From contig BDSI01000004.1 in NCBI GenBank assembly GCA_003117195.1, positions 1,483,290 through 1,547,289 on the forward strand: a stretch of 64,000 nt of DNA, read 5' to 3'. This document shows positions 1-16,672 of this stretch, in pieces. The position numbers and the translations under genes are program-made. A model generated the notes under the pieces. That model made no database searches and had not been told where the DNA came from. It saw only the letters and a program-made list of their open reading frames with translations. This stretch comes from Eudorina sp. 2006-703-Eu-15 (Eukaryota > Chlorophyta > Chlorophyceae > Chlamydomonadales > Volvocaceae). Numbering within the stretch: position 1 is the first letter of the stretch; every line of letters starts with the position of its first letter.

Positions 1-5246
<5,246 letters not shown>

Positions 5247-8200
5247 CTGCAAGTACGCAGCGCTCTACCGCGTGGAATTTCGCGCCAAATTGAGTGGCTT
5301 GTAACGCCAACTTGGGGCGCCTTTCAAGCGGGGTAAGCTAACATGTGACAAAATTGAACGTGAAAAAATGAATTCATTCTAACAATGCAACCACTCCGCG
5401 CCATGCGGAGGTAAGCGAGTCGTGCGGGCCAGAGGTTGGCTTTGCCACTTGGCACGGCGCAACCCACCCTCTTACCTCCGATGCGTGTAAATTAAGTAGG
5501 TCGATGTTAGACAGGCAGCAGGAACGGCATAGAGCAACCATTGTGGCGTGGAATGAGGAGAGACGTGAGTCGCCATGCCTGCAAATACTCGCAGGGCGGA
5601 AGAATCGCTGACCCTATCCTAAGAGACAAATAAATATCGCAAAAATGACGCGCGCCTGAATCTGTCCAAAATTTCGGTCCACGCTGTATTTGTACATCAT
5701 CCGGATTGTTCGTATACGTATAAGCTAACACGTCCAACAATAGGACGAACTATTTGCTGAGACAGTCAGTAATTATAAAATTAACTGCGCGTAACCATTC
5801 AATACGCTGACGTGTGTAACTGTTGACTGCAGGACGAAAGGTGCCGCAAGGCGCCCGCCGTTGCCAACGGAGCCAATACCGACACCGATTGGAGTTGCAC
5901 CTGGCCGCAACAGAACTTCCAACGCGCATTAACAGAAAGGAGAATTTCGGCTCAGATTGTCTCGCCATTTGATCCGTATTAGGAGGCACGTAGGTACGTC
6001 AGAACAACGCAGCTTCAAACACGGACAGCGAATTGTGCGGACAGCAGCGAGCTGTGTAAAGTATCGGTATAGTTTGGTATGTAATAGAGAACCACGAGGC
6101 ACAGCGCGCTCGACGTTTCTCCCTAACGGCGCGGACGGAGGCCATCCCGACATATTCCCCAGGCGGTATCCTCAATTAGAATTCACTCACAAACAAACCA
6201 ACGAATGAGAAGCGCCCCAGCGGTTGATGTCCCGGTTTCTTCCTAGGTGTCGCAAGTCCGTAGGCACATCGCGTCAAGGGCCGCTTTCGGGCTTGTCCTG
6301 CAAGCCAGCACCTGTCGTTGCCCCGCGCGCAGCATGCGCACTCGCGGAGGGTCTTAGAGCCTGGCTTTCCTTCCGGTCGGCCTACCGCGACGGCCAGTAT
6401 CCTGGCAGGCCACCTGCATGGAGGTACATCGTGGTGGTAGGGTGGTGGGCCACCACCTGTGCTGCCACCCCTGGAGCTCCCACGGGTGCCATGCACGAGT
6501 GTGTGTGTGTGTCGGAACAACACTGTCAAAAGGAGTACGTCATGCGTGAAGCAAGCCCGGGAGGCAGCCGTCAGAAACCCAAGAAAAACTCGGCGGGGGA
6601 CTCATGGCTCTCGACATACCTCCGTTTCAACGATAACGGCCAGGCCAGGTCCTTCACGCGGGTCGGCAACTGGAAGCGCCCGCCTTGGCCCGCAGCTGGG
6701 AGGTCTAGCACGCGCACGTCACCCCTGTACCGGCTTCCAAGAAGCGGACAACCGGACTTGTTTTCGTTGCTGTGAAAAGAGCGTTACATGTCAGGTTCAT
6801 AACATGGACACGCGCCACGTTTAGTAGGCGCACGCTGACAGTGGTGTTGTGTACACCTGTTCCGCGATTATACAACTATCCGCGCACGACCGCCAGCCTC
6901 CACGCCCCTGATTCCTCCCGCATCGGCATTACACTCCTCATTAGCTCCTCCTAGACACCCTTCGCCACAGCCCGCGACGCCACCCCCGCGCCCTTGAAGA
7001 ATCAAGGTTTGCGCCGCTCTACTGTGGCTACCCCTAGCTTCCTGACACGGTATCACCGGATCATCCGCTTACCATAAACCCGCCAGCGGAGGGAACTGTG
7101 CGAAAGCTCCCAGCTGGCTGTGTTGCGCGCGCGCGCCTCATGGTACGGCTTTATACGGCGCCGTGCTACTGGCGCCGTACAAAGATCTACGGGCATCACC
7201 AGGTACCTGTTGCCCAGGGCGCCAGGGAGCCGTAGTTGCAGGCTTCCCAACCAGCCCCTGCGCTACCTCCCCCGGAAGAGCTGACCCGATATGTAGCTCC
7301 GCGGCTGCCCTCATGGCCTCCGCGCAACCTTCTGGTTGCAGCCAACCAACAACCGTCGAGCAACCAACAATACTCCACCCCTGTTCTTCTTGCCCTCCCG
7401 ACAGCGCCTAACTGACTGCCGCCCACGCTCTGCACCTGTTCCTTCTGGGTCATCCATGTTTGAAAGTAGGTACTGCTGGACAGCCAGCCCCTCTCATGCC
7501 TGCAAAACCACGTGGCCCCGGCCACGACTTCACGACACGTCTAAGCCCTATTCGTATGCCTCCCTCACGCCCTCTCACCTCTCGTCGGCCCTCCGGCCAC
7601 TCTTGTTTCATCAACCCACACTCGGGCCGCTTCAGTGATCACATCTGTGCTCGGGTGCGCGCTATAACTGTAACGACGGCCCCAAGACCCCTGAACCTCC
7701 CCAATTGTCTTGCGCACGTCGCGTCGCGTCGTTTGATGGACGGCGCTGCGAGCAGGAGCCCGGCGTGGTACCTCCGCGCAGCGACAGCTCGGGTGCGCGC
7801 CCCGCCCTGTCACCTCACCTCCGGTTCTCGCAGCCCACATGATGGCCCAAGTGAGGCCATCCTCACGCTCACCCGGCGACCCGGCGATGCACTGGGGAGT
7901 CATAATGACCGCCGCACACTGACCAGGTCAGACACCCATTAGCTTCCGCTTTACCACCCATCAAAGCGCCTCGAGGGGTGCGTGTGTGTTTGAGCAGCTC
8001 CCGGCCGCAGGCGGGGGGTGAGGGGGCGGCGCAATCCGCCCGACGCCGCAGACACACATCACACACGAGTCTGCCAGCGCTTCCTCCCTGATGGCTTTTC
8101 TTACTGCACACTACACACGGCCCAATCGCCAGGCTGTGCGGCGCCTGCGGCGCCCACAGTCTCACCTCCGCCCCGCGCTGCTCCTCGGGGCTCCAGCAAC

Positions 8201-8371
8201 TCCAGCCAACCAACCCAATTCCTTCCGACCAACACAAACAAGCACCCAAGCCCCAAACTCCAGGCCAACGCAAGGCCCTTCCGCATACCTACGCCCAGCC
8301 CAGGACCCGGCACCAGCTGCTGCAGCGCCTCCCGGCTGCCGCCCCATTCCGCCACAGCCTCTACGAGACCC
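5247..8371. other. Region without a supported gene between CCD and the OPR gene
   Basis: It should hold the 5' exon(s) and promoter of the CCD gene at its left end and the 3' UTR of the OPR gene at its right end. ORFs here are short, lack recognisable domains and have no phase-consistent splice partners. The stretch 5280-6200 is clearly less GC-rich than the flanking coding DNA, as expected for non-coding sequence. Confidence 0.6.
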
Positions 8372-11300
8372 TCACACCGCCAGCAGCCTCCGCTTGATCT
8401 CCGCCAAGCTGACCGACAAGTCCTCCCCTCCAGCGGCGCCGCCGGTCACCTCCGCTCCGTGGCCATTGCTGCTGCTGCTGCCGCTGCTACTGTCAGCTTC
8501 CACCCCCTTCGCTTCCGAGCTACTGCCGGGCCCGACACCCGCGACGGCCTCCGAATTGGACCCTGGCCGCCACAGCACCGGCCCCGACGCCGAGGCGGGC
8601 AGCTCCACGCTCAGCTCTCCGCCCAGATCCACACGCACCTCGGGGGGACCGGCCAGGTTCGCACGCGCGCCACCCCTGACCCCACGAGCGGCCCGTTCCG
8701 CGGCGGCAGCAGTAACCGCCCCGTGACCGGCAGGGGCGGTGTCGCTGACGCCGGGAGCGATGACTGGCCCCGGTGGGGATGTTGCCGCGCGCTCCCAACC
8801 CACGTCCTTCCGGCGCCGCTTCACCGACTGGCGCAGCTGGTGCTGGTGCTGCTGCGGCGGCGGCCCACTTGTCGCCCGCCGCCGTGGAGCCCCTTGTGGT
8901 GTCGCCACCCCAGCGCGCCCGCCCACGGCCCCCGTGTCCTCGCTCCCGTCAAGGTCGCTGCTGATGCCGATGGCCCTAGGGTCCGGCGCCACCGGGTCCG
9001 GAACCAAGACGTCCGCGGCCGCCTTCGGCAGCCCGGCCTGATGAGGCGACAAAGCCAGGAACGCCCCCACCTGCTGCCGCGCGAAGGCGGCGCTTGCGGC
9101 CTCCATCTCCGCCAGCCGCGCCTCCGCCTCCCCGAGGAACTCCTGCACCTTGGCCAGACCTCCGCCGGCGGCCCCGCCGCTGCCGCCGCCGCTGCCGTCC
9201 AGCCGCCGCAGCGCGGTGATAATCTGACCCAGATCCAACGCTGACAGCCCCTGCGGGCCGCCGGCTTCGGGCCGCGGAGGCGACGGCTGCTGTGACGCGG
9301 CCGAGGCGTTCATGAGCGCGCGTGTGGCGTTCACAAAGCTGTACAGCCAGGCCGGGGGCGGCACCAGCGACAACTCCGACAGCGACCAGGCGATGGTGGC
9401 CAGGCAGCGGCCGCTCATGGTGCCGAGCTTGTGGTAGGTGACCTTGAGCAGCTCGGCGGTCCACTCCTTGTCGGGCCGCCACCGCATACGAGCCAGGCCC
9501 CACACCATGGAGGACAGCTCCTGGGTGGGTGGGTGGGTGGGTGGGTGGGAGAGAGGTGGAGAGGGGCCGCAAGGGGGAGGCGAGGCGGAGGCGGCGGGTG
9601 TGGCACTGTAAGGACAAGGAGTCGGCGGAGGAGAAAACGCGACCGAGGGCAAGGATGGAGCTGCCACCAATAAAACAGCTAGTCAACGGCTGGCATCAAT
9701 AACAACCCATGTCAACACCTGCCGACGGCCGTCGCCAAGGAAGAAGAAACATTCCCAGGGAGGGGAGGTTTAGGTACACATTGGTAGGCATTGTGAAGAG
9801 GGAGGGAGGGCGGGAGGTGTCGCCGGGATGGGAGATCGCCCCCCAAGCAGTTGTTGGGAGGACGTGCCCCGTCCCGCCACAAGCCCAGCCAGCCCACCTG
9901 CGGCTTGAAGCTGCTGAGGCGGCGGTCCGTGGCGATGAAGAACAGCACCATCACCTCCGTGGGCAGCTGCTCGGCCCGCACCCCCAGCCGGGCCAGGGCC
10001 CACAGCGTGGTGGCCACCTCCACGGGGCTGAACTCGCTGGCGGAGCGGTGCAGCCGGGTGATCACAGAGGCCATCCAGGCCCGCGGAGGGGCGGCCCCCA
10101 GCCGGGCCAGCGCCCACAGCGTCTGCGGGGAAGACAAGGTGGCGGGGCCGGGACAGGGCGGGCGAGGTGGGGGAGGGGCCGGGACGGGGTGATGGGGGGT
10201 GGCGGACACGGTATCGTACGGCCAATGGTGGCGATTCCGTACAGGCAGTGTGTTGTGTCTCCCAGCAGGAGTTGTTGTTTTTGCATGATTGTGCCAGATT
10301 GTCCGGGTCAGGCTTGGCATAGCGGTCCCCCTGCCCTGCGCACCTCTCAACCCAACTGACCACCCAGCGGGCCCCGTGGTGACACCACCTATGTTTCCCC
10401 CTAGTCGTTGTATCCTGTCTCCGCAAGCCCCGCCGAACACCCTCCGCCCCCACTGCGTGAACACGAGAAGCATCTTCACCCGCCCGCCCGCCAAGCGCCA
10501 ACCTACCTGCGACAGATCCACCGGCTTAAAGTACGGCAGCTGCCGGTACGACGCGTCGAAAAAGACCGACAGCCACATCTTGTACGGGTACAGCCGCAGC
10601 CGCGCGCACGCCCACAGGCAGTTGCACATGCCGTTGGGCTCCAGGGAGGGCAGCGCCCACTGCACCGCCGACAGCAGCCGCCGCCCCAGCTCCGCCGGCG
10701 GCCGGGCGCCAAAGCACGCCAGGACGTACATCAGGGTCGACAGGTCAACGCCGGTGTAGCGCCCCCGCGCCCGCGGCCGCTTCCCCGCCGCCACGCCGCC
10801 GCTGCTGCCACTGGCGCCACCGGTTTCGCTGCTGCTACCGCCCGCACCGCCGGCCGTGGCTCTGGACGGCTGCTGCCCGGCGGAACCCCCCTCGAGGTTC
10901 CGGTCCTGGGGCGTCCTGGGGAGGCTCTCCGAGGCATGCTCCAGCAGGAGATTCACAAGGGCGGGTGATGGCGTGGCGCCCAGCTTGGCGAGGCCCCATG
11001 CCAGCTGGGTGATGCCCTGCGGCGAGAAGCCGTCGGGGCCCAGCGCGACCGCCCGCGCCTGCGCCGCCGCCAGCCACTCCGCGCCCGGGTGCTGCTGGCT
11101 GAGCGCCAGCGAGTAGACCAGGTTGGAGAGGCTGCGGCCGCAGAAGGAGCCCATGCGCGCCTGCGGGTGGGGCGGGGAGGCGGGGGGAGGCCGCGGGCGC
11201 GAAATGGCGAAGGCGTGGTGAGATGCCTGGCTGCGCTGACTTGGAACCGTGTTACGGTATGCAGTATGCAGCGGGAAGTGAACAAAACCTTTTAGGACTG

Positions 11301-14062
11301 CCGAAGGCAAAGATTGGATAGGGTGTGTAGTGCTGCTTTGGTGGTGCGATAGGGGTTATATCGTGGTGGATTGTTAGGCTAGGGAGGCGGGATGGAGACG
11401 TCGAGAGATAGAACGGGGCCAGGCCAGGCTGTCAAGAAGAGTACGGAAAACACACCACAGCTGCGTGGCCGGTGCCGCTCTTAACGGCGACCGGTGCCGG
11501 GACGGGGGGCAACGACCGGGGGGAAGACGCATACAAAAACACACTCGCGGTCTCTTTCTATAAACACACGCGGTCTGTACCGCTCATCGCCCGTCCCGCG
11601 CCCCGCCCCCACCTGCGAGAGGTCCAGCAGCTGCCTGAGCCTCTCCGGCGCCACTTTGTAGCGCAGCCGCGACAGCGCCCAGAGGACGGTGGCGATGTCG
11701 CGGGGCGCGAAGGCGTCCAGATCGGCCGCACAGGCGGACAGCGCCCCGTCCATCCACTTGGGCGATGGCTGGTGGTTCTGGCGGGCGAAAGCCCACAGCA
11801 GCGAGCAGAGGCCTTGGGGCTGCGCGGCCACCATAAACACACAACCACACACATACACACACAGCGGTGAGTTATTGATTCCTATTCTGCCTGCCTAAGC
11901 AACACACAGCGGTAAGTTATTGATTCATGGCAGCATTGTCGCCGGCTTCCTGTTTCGGGACTCAACCCTCTATCAACGCATAACCGCAGGTTGCTTGGTA
12001 AGTGAAGCCAGCGAAACCGCGATGTGTTGTTAAATGACAAACCCGCCCAGGATCGACCAAGCCCACAATGAGTTTTCAAGTTGCATTGCATGCTGCCAGT
12101 GTGTTCACTGGCCAGTTGGCAGGGGTGCGGGGGCCAGAAGCGCCGCATTCACATGTCTGACGAGGGGCCCGCGGGGGCGCCCGTCAAACCGCGCGGCCCA
12201 CATGGGACGACGTGGGTAATTGGTAGACAATTTTTAACTGCGCGGCTGCCAGAGCGACGGTGGGTGGGTGGGTGGATGGGCGCGAGCCATCGGGGCACAG
12301 GTGCGCGCCAGCGAGGGCCTTGCTACCTCAGGGCGAGCAACGAGGCGCCCCACATCCCCACATCCCGAGTCAATGGTCAGCCGAGCCGAGCGACTCGCCA
12401 GTCGGCCGGACGATGCGCCCCCAAGATCCGGTGCTCAGGCTCTCTGGCCGACTCGCTGCGCTTCTGAAGGGATGTAGCAACTCGTGTGACTTGGGGCTGT
12501 AGCAGGCCGTGGATCAGCCGGGGCGCGGTCCATGGGGATCCCGTGTCGCAGCCAACCGCCAACCCTCCAAAGCGGCCGCAACCGACCCACATGCCGATCT
12601 TCATGCCCTATCGGACGGCTCAACACCAACGGCCCGGTCCACGCAATCCATCCTCTCGGGTCCACCCGCTCACGCCCTCGACCCATGCGACCTCCCCCCA
12701 GCGGCGCCCCCCGCACGCCCCACGGGACGTCCGCCTGTCTCCTCCTCCGCCTCCGTCACACCAGTCCATCCCCGCTCCACCTTCAGTGCGCTGAGGTGCG
12801 GCTCCGTCGCGCTCGCCAGCCCCGCCAGCAGCTCCCGGTCCGGCAGCTCCAGACGGGCCAGGCTGTAAGCCGCCACGACCAGAGCGCGCGGCTGCAGCTC
12901 GGGCAGCTGCCGCCGCATAATGGCCTACGGTCAGGGAGGGGCCCGCCAGGGAGGCAGTCAGGGGGGCAATTAGGGGGCCGCAGACGACACGCACCTCGCA
13001 CGCTGGCCGATGGGGGTGAAGGCAAAGACCCCGCCATGGTGGGGGATTCCGGAGGAGGATGAGGAGAATCACAGCGGCACTGGCAGGTCTCTTTCCTCTG
13101 TGTCAAAGGCATTCAGGCTGTCGGGGTCAAGGTAATACCGCGGCAGGGTTTCGAGTGGCAACCTGGGTGCTGAACGGGAGCCTCGAGGGCCGCACCGACG
13201 CACACGTGCGGTAGCCACGGCGCCGGACGTTCGTTCAGATCGTTCGGCTGAATGGTCGTTAGTTTGTTGGTTCGTTGCATGAGGGCCCTACCTGGAGCGT
13301 GGAGCAGCCCTCCTTGAAGAGTCGGGACTCCCGCGGCGTGAGGCCGGCGGCATGGAGCTTCAGCACCCGGCTCAGCGCCGCGCAGATGTGGTAGGCATTG
13401 AACTCCGAGGCGTTGTCCAAGATGAGCTGATGAAGGCGGGTGTAGGAGGGGCAGGTGGTGATGGCCCGGGTGAGGGCGGTGCGGGACTGCAGGCTGGTGG
13501 CTGGCGGCTGCCAGTTGCGCAGGTACATGTTGTGGGGGATGAAGGGCGGTTGGTCGCCAGCATCCCGCCGGGGCGGGCCGCCAGCCGTTGCGGCAGTCCC
13601 GATGGGGTTGGCACCATTGTAAAGGTTGCTGCTACTGCCGCCGCCGCTGTTGTTGTTGCTGCTGCTGCTGTCCGTACCGGCGGTCAAAGGACTGTCCATG
13701 ATTGCGCGGGTGGAGGTAGTGGGGGTGGGGGTTGACCGGTCTCGGCTGTCCGGTTCAGGGCGGGTGTGGGCGCTGTCTCCGCCTGGGATGCCGGGGGCGG
13801 CTCCGGCGGCGGAGGGGATGGTGGACGGCGCAGCGGAGGCGACTGGGGTTCCCGTGTAGCCATTGGCAGCGACCTGAACAGATTGGGAGGCCGTGACCTC
13901 ATGAAGCGGCGGAGGGTCCGCAGAGACGGATTCGGGTTGCGCCCGCGGCCGGGCCTTCTGCCGCTTCTCCTGCTGCACCGGCGTCTGCGACTCCGGCGAC
14001 GTTTCAACTGCTCTGCCGGATGGGTGGAGTAACTTGTAGGTGTTATGGTAACTGTGCAGCGC
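8372..14062 (-). CDS. Octotricopeptide-repeat (OPR) protein, Tbc2-like, 5' exon missing
   Basis: Predicted organellar RNA-binding factor for expression of a specific chloroplast mRNA. Exons, all joined in phase 0: 13292-14062, 12781-12924, 11613-11819, 10507-11160, 9898-10122 and 8372-9520 (TGA stop), giving at least 1048 residues; Tbc2 of Chlamydomonas is about 1,100. The OPR signature (a W-A-F/L-A-R/K-L-G helix, then P-P-x-x-W and an F-x-P-Q/V helix) recurs: LLWAFARQNHQPSPKWMDG, LAWGLAKLGATPSPALV, MYVLACFGARPPAELG, LWALARLGAAPPRAWM, LWALARLGVRAEQLP, MVWGLARMRW and IAWSLSELSLVPPPAWL. The first visible exon opens with a Ser/Pro/Asn-rich stretch. The last ends in a 250-residue low-complexity tail with no OPR units. 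The frame upstream of 14062 meets a stop before any Met, so an upstream exon with the transit peptide is required. The Tbc2 assignment rests on size and repeat style only. Confidence 0.85.
11857..11925. repeat. Direct repeat flanking a dispersed 23-nt motif (intron copy 2)
   Basis: Two near-identical 24-nt copies (ACACACAGCGGTGAGTTATT and onwards, with one GTGAG/GTAAG difference) at 11857-11880 and 11902-11925. They enclose a core at 11880-11902 beginning TCCTATTCTGCCTGCCTAAG. It lies in the OPR intron 11820-12780. The same core recurs at 1131 and 45880. Confidence 0.85.
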
Positions 14063-15011
14063 CTGCGACGAGACAAGGGCCGGCGGGCAATACAAACACC
14101 GTCGCCAAGTGCTGAAGGACTGCGCGCGACCAGCACGCGCGAACAGCCTTCGACAATGTTAGAAGGCTTGCGTGTATCAAATTGTGAGATGAAATGCACT
14201 GAATTCATCCACTGCGCATGGTACAACGACGTCCCCACCAAACTGCGCAATTCAGTCAGTTTGCTTGCACAACCGTATTGCGCAAAGGCACAGCACCTGT
14301 GTTGCCCCACAGCGAATTCTCTGGAGTGCCCGCCCACGATGAGATTGTCCTCCATAGTGACGGTCCTTCAACCTGCGGCTCAGTGAGCGTTAGGGGTCGG
14401 ACCCTATCCGGTGCTATCCCAAGCCGCAGAGTACTCAGCAAGCCCAGGTCTCACCGAAACCCGCATTCGGATGCTCTGTGGACGGCGTAGCTAGTCGACG
14501 GCAAACACAGTGGTTCAGGAGGCGCTGTGCGCATAGGGACCCACGAGCTCATTGTTGATACACTCCTTTGAGTTCTACAAACATCCAGTCAGTTCCTAGT
14601 AGGAAAATTGTACAATGTCGCTAATTGATGCAGCAGTCCTGACCCCGCACTATGTTTCCGCCGCAATTGCTGCTAACTTGTGCATTTCTGTGTCGCTTCC
14701 ATCAGTAGGTGCGCGAAAGGCGCTTTGTATAATTTCTTCTTTCATGAAATTCATGCTCTTTGCCTTTGGTGCCTGTCACCAATTGGCCGTATACGCATGG
14801 AAAGTCATGATCAATGGACCATCTGTTCAACACACGGATACTTTCTACTTGTGTAGTATAGCAGAGAAGTGTGACATAGATTTGTAAAGCTTATGCGTAT
14901 GAAATACACAATTGCTGCAGTCATCACTGACCAAATTTTGTTACATTTGCCCTGGGCATGTTCCCGTAGCAACGTATTCTTGAATTAATTTATCAAGTTA
15001 GCTTCTGCATC
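14063..15011. other. Divergent intergenic region upstream of the OPR and lumenal-protein genes
   Basis: It must hold the missing 5' exon of the OPR gene and the promoters of two divergent genes. A minus-strand ATG-initiated frame at 14355 could supply N-terminal sequence, but no phase-0 donor was found to join it to the exon at 14062. A 90-codon plus-strand ORF at 14615-14887 lies in AT-rich DNA, has no domain signal and is not called. Confidence 0.5.
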
Positions 15012-16672
15012 ATGATGCTTACCGCCAGGTTCCCTGTCAAGAGCACGTCGTCACGAATTCGTCCCTCGTCGCATCACAATCGAAGATCGGTCATTGTGTT
15101 GTCCGCAACAACTCAGGAATGTCAGAAACATGACACCGAAATCAGGCGGCGTGGGGTACTGCTTGGTTTTCTCGGTGAGACCACCTGGCGCTTGATGCCC
15201 TGCCGGCCCCTGGCCGCCAGCCAACGCTAGTTGTTGTGAGCTAGCCCCTTCTTACTTTCTTATTCGTGGCTCAAATAATTAACGGGCACCTTTGGGCAAA
15301 GCAAGTTCGTTGTGACCATTTTGGGCGTACAACTTGACAGTTGGTGGACCCTGCTACGGCACAGGTTCGCTGGCAACCCTTGCGTCTTCGCACACGCAAG
15401 TTGCATGGGCAGACGCCTCAACACCTGTGAGCAATACAGACGCGGTCTCGGGAGCACCCGCTGCTCCTGCGGCGGCACCTTCAGCACCAGTGCCGTCACA
15501 ACCCAGCGCGCCACCCGGTCCAACCCGCGATGCTCCGGGCCCTTTGGGCGCAAGCTCATCTCAGCCGCAAGCCAATGGCAACGGTACTGGGAGCAGCAGC
15601 GCCAGCGGCAGCAATGTTCCACAACCTGGCACGTCGTCATCAGCAGCAGCAGCATCAACGACAACGACAACAACAACCACAATTCCCAACCGAGTTATAA
15701 CCATGGACGACGCCTCGTTGACCGATGAAGCCGTGCGGCGGCTAATGTTGGAGGAGGAGGAGCGCCGGCGGCGGCGTAAAAAATCTCAGGGACGGTTGAG
15801 GGAGCTTGAGGAGGTACGGCTGCGGGCCGCGACAGGCAAAGCTAGCGGACGCATCCTGGATGGCAAAGTTCCAGCCAATAGATTTAGGAATGCCACACAT
15901 CGCTCCGCAGATCTCTAGCTTGCGGTTGGCCGAGTATGAAAGGCTATTTGAAGATGACTGCCCCAGCGCTACATGGTGGACCCTGACCCCGACCTGGGGC
16001 AGGGCTTCACATGCTTCACACGCATCCCGCGCCGATCTCACACATGCAACGCGGGCAGGTCTCTCAAATGCAGCCCCTGCGTCAGACCTTCGCATCCCCA
16101 TGTTCGCTGCCGTCCTCGTCGCCCTCAAATCGGTTTCATCCTAACCCGCACCCTCGCTCCCTTTTGGCGCCGAAGATCCGAATGGAGCTCGCCGAGAAGG
16201 AGCTTGCGCTTCTTGAGAAAGAAAAGGCCCTGCTGGCGAAGGAGCAGACTCTGGCGGTGCTCACGGAAGAGGTAGGGGCCTTATCCCGGATCCGGTCAGC
16301 GGTCCAATCTGATATCTGGCGCTGACCCACATCGCGATACCGGCGTCTTGGTGCGCGACCGCTGCCGGGTAGTGCTTCCGATGCATGCACTCCGACGCCT
16401 GCTTTGGCTGGAGCTCGAGCTGCCGTTGTCGGCGCTGCCGGTAAATGCTAGTACCTGGCTGAGCCTGCACGCGGCCCTGCACGCGCCCATTTACCGAGAG
16501 CACAATAGTGTTGCGCACAACGCTGCCTGAATGTGTGGTCTCGTCGTCGCAATGCGCGCAGCTGGAGGTGGAGAGGAAACTGCGCGCTTTGCTGACCAAG
16601 GAAAAGGAGCGGGCGGAGGAGGAGGCCGCATTGGCGATGGGGCTCTGTATGGGTGGCTTCTCGATTCCGTGA
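15012..16672 (+). CDS. Predicted Tat-targeted thylakoid-lumen coiled-coil protein, family unknown
   Basis: Four phase-consistent exons (15012-15174, 15365-15813, 16176-16271, 16562-16672) encode about 272 residues. Residues 1-44 look like a stroma-targeting transit peptide: Ser/Arg-rich and nearly free of acidic residues until 36. Next come RRR at 45-47, a hydrophobic stretch 48-61 and AWA at 68-70, which is a bipartite twin-arginine lumen signal with cleavage after Ala70. This signal exists only after splicing (GFL|GSLATLA). The mature part starts with an Ala/Pro/Ser/Thr linker (71-165), followed by a charged Glu/Lys/Arg coiled coil from about 175 to 262 that runs across two introns, and ends GLCMGGFSIP. 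I recognise no family and do not assign a function. The coordinates of exon 3 may be off by one base. An uninterrupted heptad-like pattern across two splices supports the model. Confidence 0.6.

Noticed and set aside
8018..9244. 408-codon plus-strand ORF
   Set aside because: It is antisense to the last OPR exon. Its Pro/Arg/Ser-rich composition is the complement of Gly/Ala-rich coding sequence, with no domain.
14615..14887. 90-codon plus-strand ORF in the divergent OPR/lumenal-protein region
   Set aside because: AT-rich DNA, no domain, no splice or polyadenylation support.
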